The translations under genes and the position numbers were made by a program. Below are positions 61,891 to 64,000 of a stretch of DNA of 64,000 nt, piece after piece. The DNA is from CAZQFV01 sp964592645 (lineage in GTDB: Bacteria > Chloroflexota > Chloroflexia > DTKN01), in the NCBI GenBank assembly GCA_964592645.1, contig CAZQFV010000017.1, positions 21,971 to 85,970 on the forward strand. The letters are read 5' to 3'. Position 1 is the stretch's first letter, and each line of letters begins with the position of its first letter. The notes under the pieces are model-generated. The model saw only the letters and a list, made by a program, of their open reading frames with translations, did no database searches and was not told the DNA's origin.

Positions 61891-63700
61891 CGCTGACCTC
61901 CTGTTCCATCTCCGCTTCGATTCGTGTCTGGATATCAAAGATGCGCCGGTACAGCCCGTCCTGGGCCAGCAGCTCCTCGTGCCGGCCGCGCTGGACGATC
62001 CGCCCCTGGTCCAGCACCAGGATCAGGTCGGCGTTCATCACGCTCTGGATGCGGTGGGCGATGATCAGGGTCGTCCGCCCTCGCATCAGCCCCTCCAGGG
62101 CATGGCGGATCTGGGCCTCGGTATCGGTGTCCACCGACGAGGTGGAATCGTCCAGGATTAGGATGCGCGGATCCTTCAACAGCGTGCGGGCGATGGCCAC
62201 GCGCTGCTTTTGGCCTCCGGAGAGCGTCACCCCCTTTTCGCCGATCAGGGTGTCGTAGCCATCGGGAAACGACATAATGCCTTCGTGGATCGCGGCGGCC
62301 TGGGCCGCCCTCTCGATCTCCTCCTGGCTCACCGCGCGGCCGACGCCGTAGGTGATATTCTCGCGGATCGAGCGCGAGAAGAGGAACGGCTCCTGCTCGA
62401 CGATGCCGATCTGCCGCCGCAGGTAGTGCCGGGGATAGTCCTTCAGCTCCACGCCGTCCAGGAGGATGTGCCCGCCGGTATAGTCGTAGAAGCGCGGCAG
62501 CAGGTTGACCACCGTTGTCTTGCCCGATCCGGTGGAGCCCAGCAGGGCCACGACCTGCCCGGGCTGAACGGCGAAAGAGATGCCCTGCAGCACCGGGCTG
62601 TCCGAGTCGTAGGAGAAGGAAACGTCGTGGAAGACGATCTCTCCGCGCAGTTCCCCCTGGGGATGGCAGGCGCCATCATCCAGGGGCTCGCGCTTTTCGC
62701 GGATGATCTCGCCCACGCGGCCGAAGGAGACCAGGCCGGTGGACATGTCCACGATGAGCCTTCCCAGGTTGCGCATGGGCCAGATGATCCATTGCAGGAT
62801 GCCGGCGTAGGCCATAAAGGTGCCGATGGTGATGGTGCCGTTGATGGTCATCATTCCGCCCATGGCGAAGCCGGCGACCATCTGGATGCCGCAGAGCAGG
62901 TCCGACCCCGGCCAGTAGAGGGCGTGCCAGGTGAGCAGGCGCTTGCCGCGCCGGTACTTTTCCCAGTTCTGGGCCTCGAACTTGTCCCGCTCGTATCTCT
63001 GCCGGGCAAAGGCCTTGACCACGCGCACGCCGGTCAGGTTCTCCTGCAGTGTGGTCGAGAGCAGGGCGTCCTGGTCCTGGTAGGCCTCGTAGGCCCGGGA
63101 GATGCGGCGGAAGAAAAAGACCGACATCGCCAGGACGAACGGGATGATGGCCACCGAGATCAGCGCCAGGCGATAGTCCAGGGTGAAGAGCGCCCCCAGG
63201 TTGACGGCAAAGAGCAGCAGGATGCGGCCGGCGTTGATGGCCTGGTCGGCAAAGAAGCGCCGGACGGCGTCGACGTCCGAGGTGGCCCGTTGCAGCAGCT
63301 CGCCGGTCTGCATGCGGTCGTGGTAGGCAAAGGGCAGCCGCTGGATGTGGTCGAACAGGTAGGTGCGCACGCGCAGGGCGATGCCCTCGGCGGTGCGCGA
63401 GGCCAGCCGGCCGCTGAGGAAGGTGGTGACGCCCTCGACCACGGCCAGCGCCACAAAGCCCAGTGCGGCCAGACCCAGGGCGCTGCCGCCCAGCCCTTTG
63501 CCCAAGACATCGTCGACCGTGTAGCCGAGCAGCTTGAAGGTGGTCGTCTTGGCCACGGCGGCCACGCCCAGGCAGAGGGTCGCCGCAACGTAGGTTAGGC
63601 GGAAGCCGCTCATCAGCCGCCACAGCCCGCGCAGGCGCTTCTGGCCGACGGTCTCCTGCAGGTCGAAAGGTTTCCGAGTTGCCGCTGTTGTAGTAGCCAT
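61874..63700 (-). CDS. Heterodimeric ABC exporter subunit with degenerate catalytic site
   Basis: A 608-residue half-transporter with six TM segments, Walker A GSTGSGKTT, normal signature LSGGQKQRVAIARTLL and Walker B ILILDDSTSSVD, in which the catalytic Glu is replaced by Asp. It is the partner of the downstream gene. ATG 63700 is taken as start; a GTG at 63718 is possible. A promoter (63910-63937) and a terminator-like hairpin (63814-63848) lie in its leader, so expression may be regulated by attenuation. Confidence 0.9.
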   Translation of the reverse strand: MATTTAATRKPFDLQETVGQKRLRGLWRLMSGFRLTYVAATLCLGVAAVAKTTTFKLLGYTVDDVLGKGLGGSALGLAALGFVALAVVEGVTTFLSGRLASRTAEGIALRVRTYLFDHIQRLPFAYHDRMQTGELLQRATSDVDAVRRFFADQAINAGRILLLFAVNLGALFTLDYRLALISVAIIPFVLAMSVFFFRRISRAYEAYQDQDALLSTTLQENLTGVRVVKAFARQRYERDKFEAQNWEKYRRGKRLLTWHALYWPGSDLLCGIQMVAGFAMGGMMTINGTITIGTFMAYAGILQWIIWPMRNLGRLIVDMSTGLVSFGRVGEIIREKREPLDDGACHPQGELRGEIVFHDVSFSYDSDSPVLQGISFAVQPGQVVALLGSTGSGKTTVVNLLPRFYDYTGGHILLDGVELKDYPRHYLRRQIGIVEQEPFLFSRSIRENITYGVGRAVSQEEIERAAQAAAIHEGIMSFPDGYDTLIGEKGVTLSGGQKQRVAIARTLLKDPRILILDDSTSSVDTDTEAQIRHALEGLMRGRTTLIIAHRIQSVMNADLILVLDQGRIVQRGRHEELLAQDGLYRRIFDIQTRIEAEMEQEVSGVGVL

Positions 63701-63813
63701 TGCTTTGACCTTGCCCACGGGCTCTGTCCCTTGGGCCTTTCGCTCAACGATGCTCTGCGTTTTGGTGCTTTGGGTGCACCGGCTCTTCTTCGGGCCCTGT
63801 TCGCAAACAGGGC

Positions 63814-63848
63814 AAAAAAACTCGCTCGCCTGCTGTTCGCAGCGAGCG
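63814..63848 (-). terminator. Leader intrinsic terminator (possible attenuator) before the ABC exporter
   Basis: On the minus strand CGCTCGC-TGC (63848-63839) pairs with GCA-GCGAGCG-type bases (63833-63823) with one bulge and a five-base loop, then AG and seven Ts (63820-63814). It lies downstream of the promoter but upstream of the exporter start, so transcripts would stop after about 90 bases unless read-through is induced. A second hairpin (63794-63813) follows and shares GCGAACAG with the terminator loop region. Confidence 0.65.
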
Positions 63849-63909
63849 AAACAGCGAGACTACCCGTACGGTTGGTTCCCCGTAGGGCTGGGTCCCGCGA
63901 ATCGAGGGC

Positions 63910-63937
63910 ATTATACCACAATTGGAAGCACTGTCAA
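63910..63937 (-). promoter_or_regulatory. Consensus sigma-70 promoter of the ABC exporter operon
   Basis: TTGACA (63932-63937), a 16-base spacer and TATAAT (63910-63915) on the minus strand. Both boxes are perfect. The leader to the start codon is about 200 bases. Confidence 0.85.
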
Positions 63938-64000
63938 ATCGGGGCTGTAGTGGGCAGATAGGTTCGTCCGCTATGTAGGGCACAGAGGTTTGTCCAATTG

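Noticed and set aside
63794..63813. Second leader hairpin as a terminator
   Set aside because: On the minus strand the T-run precedes it rather than follows it, so it cannot act as an intrinsic terminator for the exporter transcript.
63744..63983. A 79-codon frame across the ABC exporter leader as a leader peptide
   Set aside because: Its start codons lie upstream of or inside the -10 box, so it would not be on the transcript; no ribosome site is visible for a shorter version.
1..64000. CRISPR arrays
   Set aside because: No series of regularly spaced direct repeats. The repeats found are protein-coding propeller, ankyrin or coiled-coil repeats.

Overview
This window is GC-rich (about two thirds G+C by eye) bacterial chromosome with dense, mostly operon-packed genes and many GTG/TTG starts preceded by AGGAGG-type ribosome sites. 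Promoters look like ordinary sigma-70 sites. Gene content points to Chloroflexota, most likely an Anaerolineae-like anaerobe or facultative anaerobe: MglA/roadblock modules, indolepyruvate:ferredoxin oxidoreductase, a zinc-ribbon FAD oxidoreductase, a ROK-controlled maltodextrin-type cluster and heterodimeric ABC exporters. That assignment is inference from gene content only.

Layout. (1) 0.2-1.5 kb, minus strand: a frameshifted ABC ATPase followed by a MerR regulator. (2) 1.7-7.2 kb, plus strand: a redox cluster with an FAD oxidoreductase, a pterin-binding protein, a ferritin-like protein, a glutaredoxin-PDZ protein whose first active-site cysteine is an in-frame TGA (probable selenocysteine) and a small zinc protein, then a WecA/MraY-type transferase and a PPC/DUF296 protein. 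(3) 7.25 kb: tRNA-Asn with a good promoter, followed by sigma-factor and transposase debris, a lipoprotein and an ankyrin protein in a more AT-rich patch. (4) 12.0-25.3 kb, plus strand: a six-gene defence operon made of an SNF2 helicase with a DUF3883-like end, a DUF1156-type DNA methyltransferase and a DUF499 ATPase, with two separate 'AAA ATPase + Toprim-like partner' pairs set between them. (5) 25.4-31.2 kb, minus strand: epimerase, chemotaxis receptor, a 58-bp palindromic element, a CpXC-CHAT caspase-like protein and a chimeric ECF-type ATPase. (6) 31.4-42.5 kb, minus strand: IorBA, two roadblock proteins, an MglA-like GTPase, an MMPL-like membrane protein, a secreted propeller and a bactofilin/coiled-coil/DUF5679 protein. 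(7) 42.7-44.2 kb: PAS histidine kinase. (8) 44.3-59.4 kb: sugar ABC importer, ROK regulator, a 14-repeat propeller, GH13 amylase, MalQ, a GH5 hydrolase and an amidohydrolase. (9) 59.5-63.9 kb: a small membrane protein and a heterodimeric ABC exporter behind a leader that contains an intrinsic terminator.

How the genes work together. The sugar cluster reads as one catabolic unit: the binding protein, two permeases and an ATPase import glucan fragments, GH13 and MalQ process them, and the ROK protein probably controls the operon. The defence operon combines DNA modification, a translocating helicase and large ATPases, with two added ATPase/nuclease-like pairs that look like exchangeable cassettes. 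The IorBA-roadblock-GTPase-membrane-protein run resembles an MglA/MglB-type polarity or signalling module. The most unusual single gene is the TGA-containing glutaredoxin-PDZ gene. The most unusual system is the expanded helicase-methylase-ATPase defence operon.
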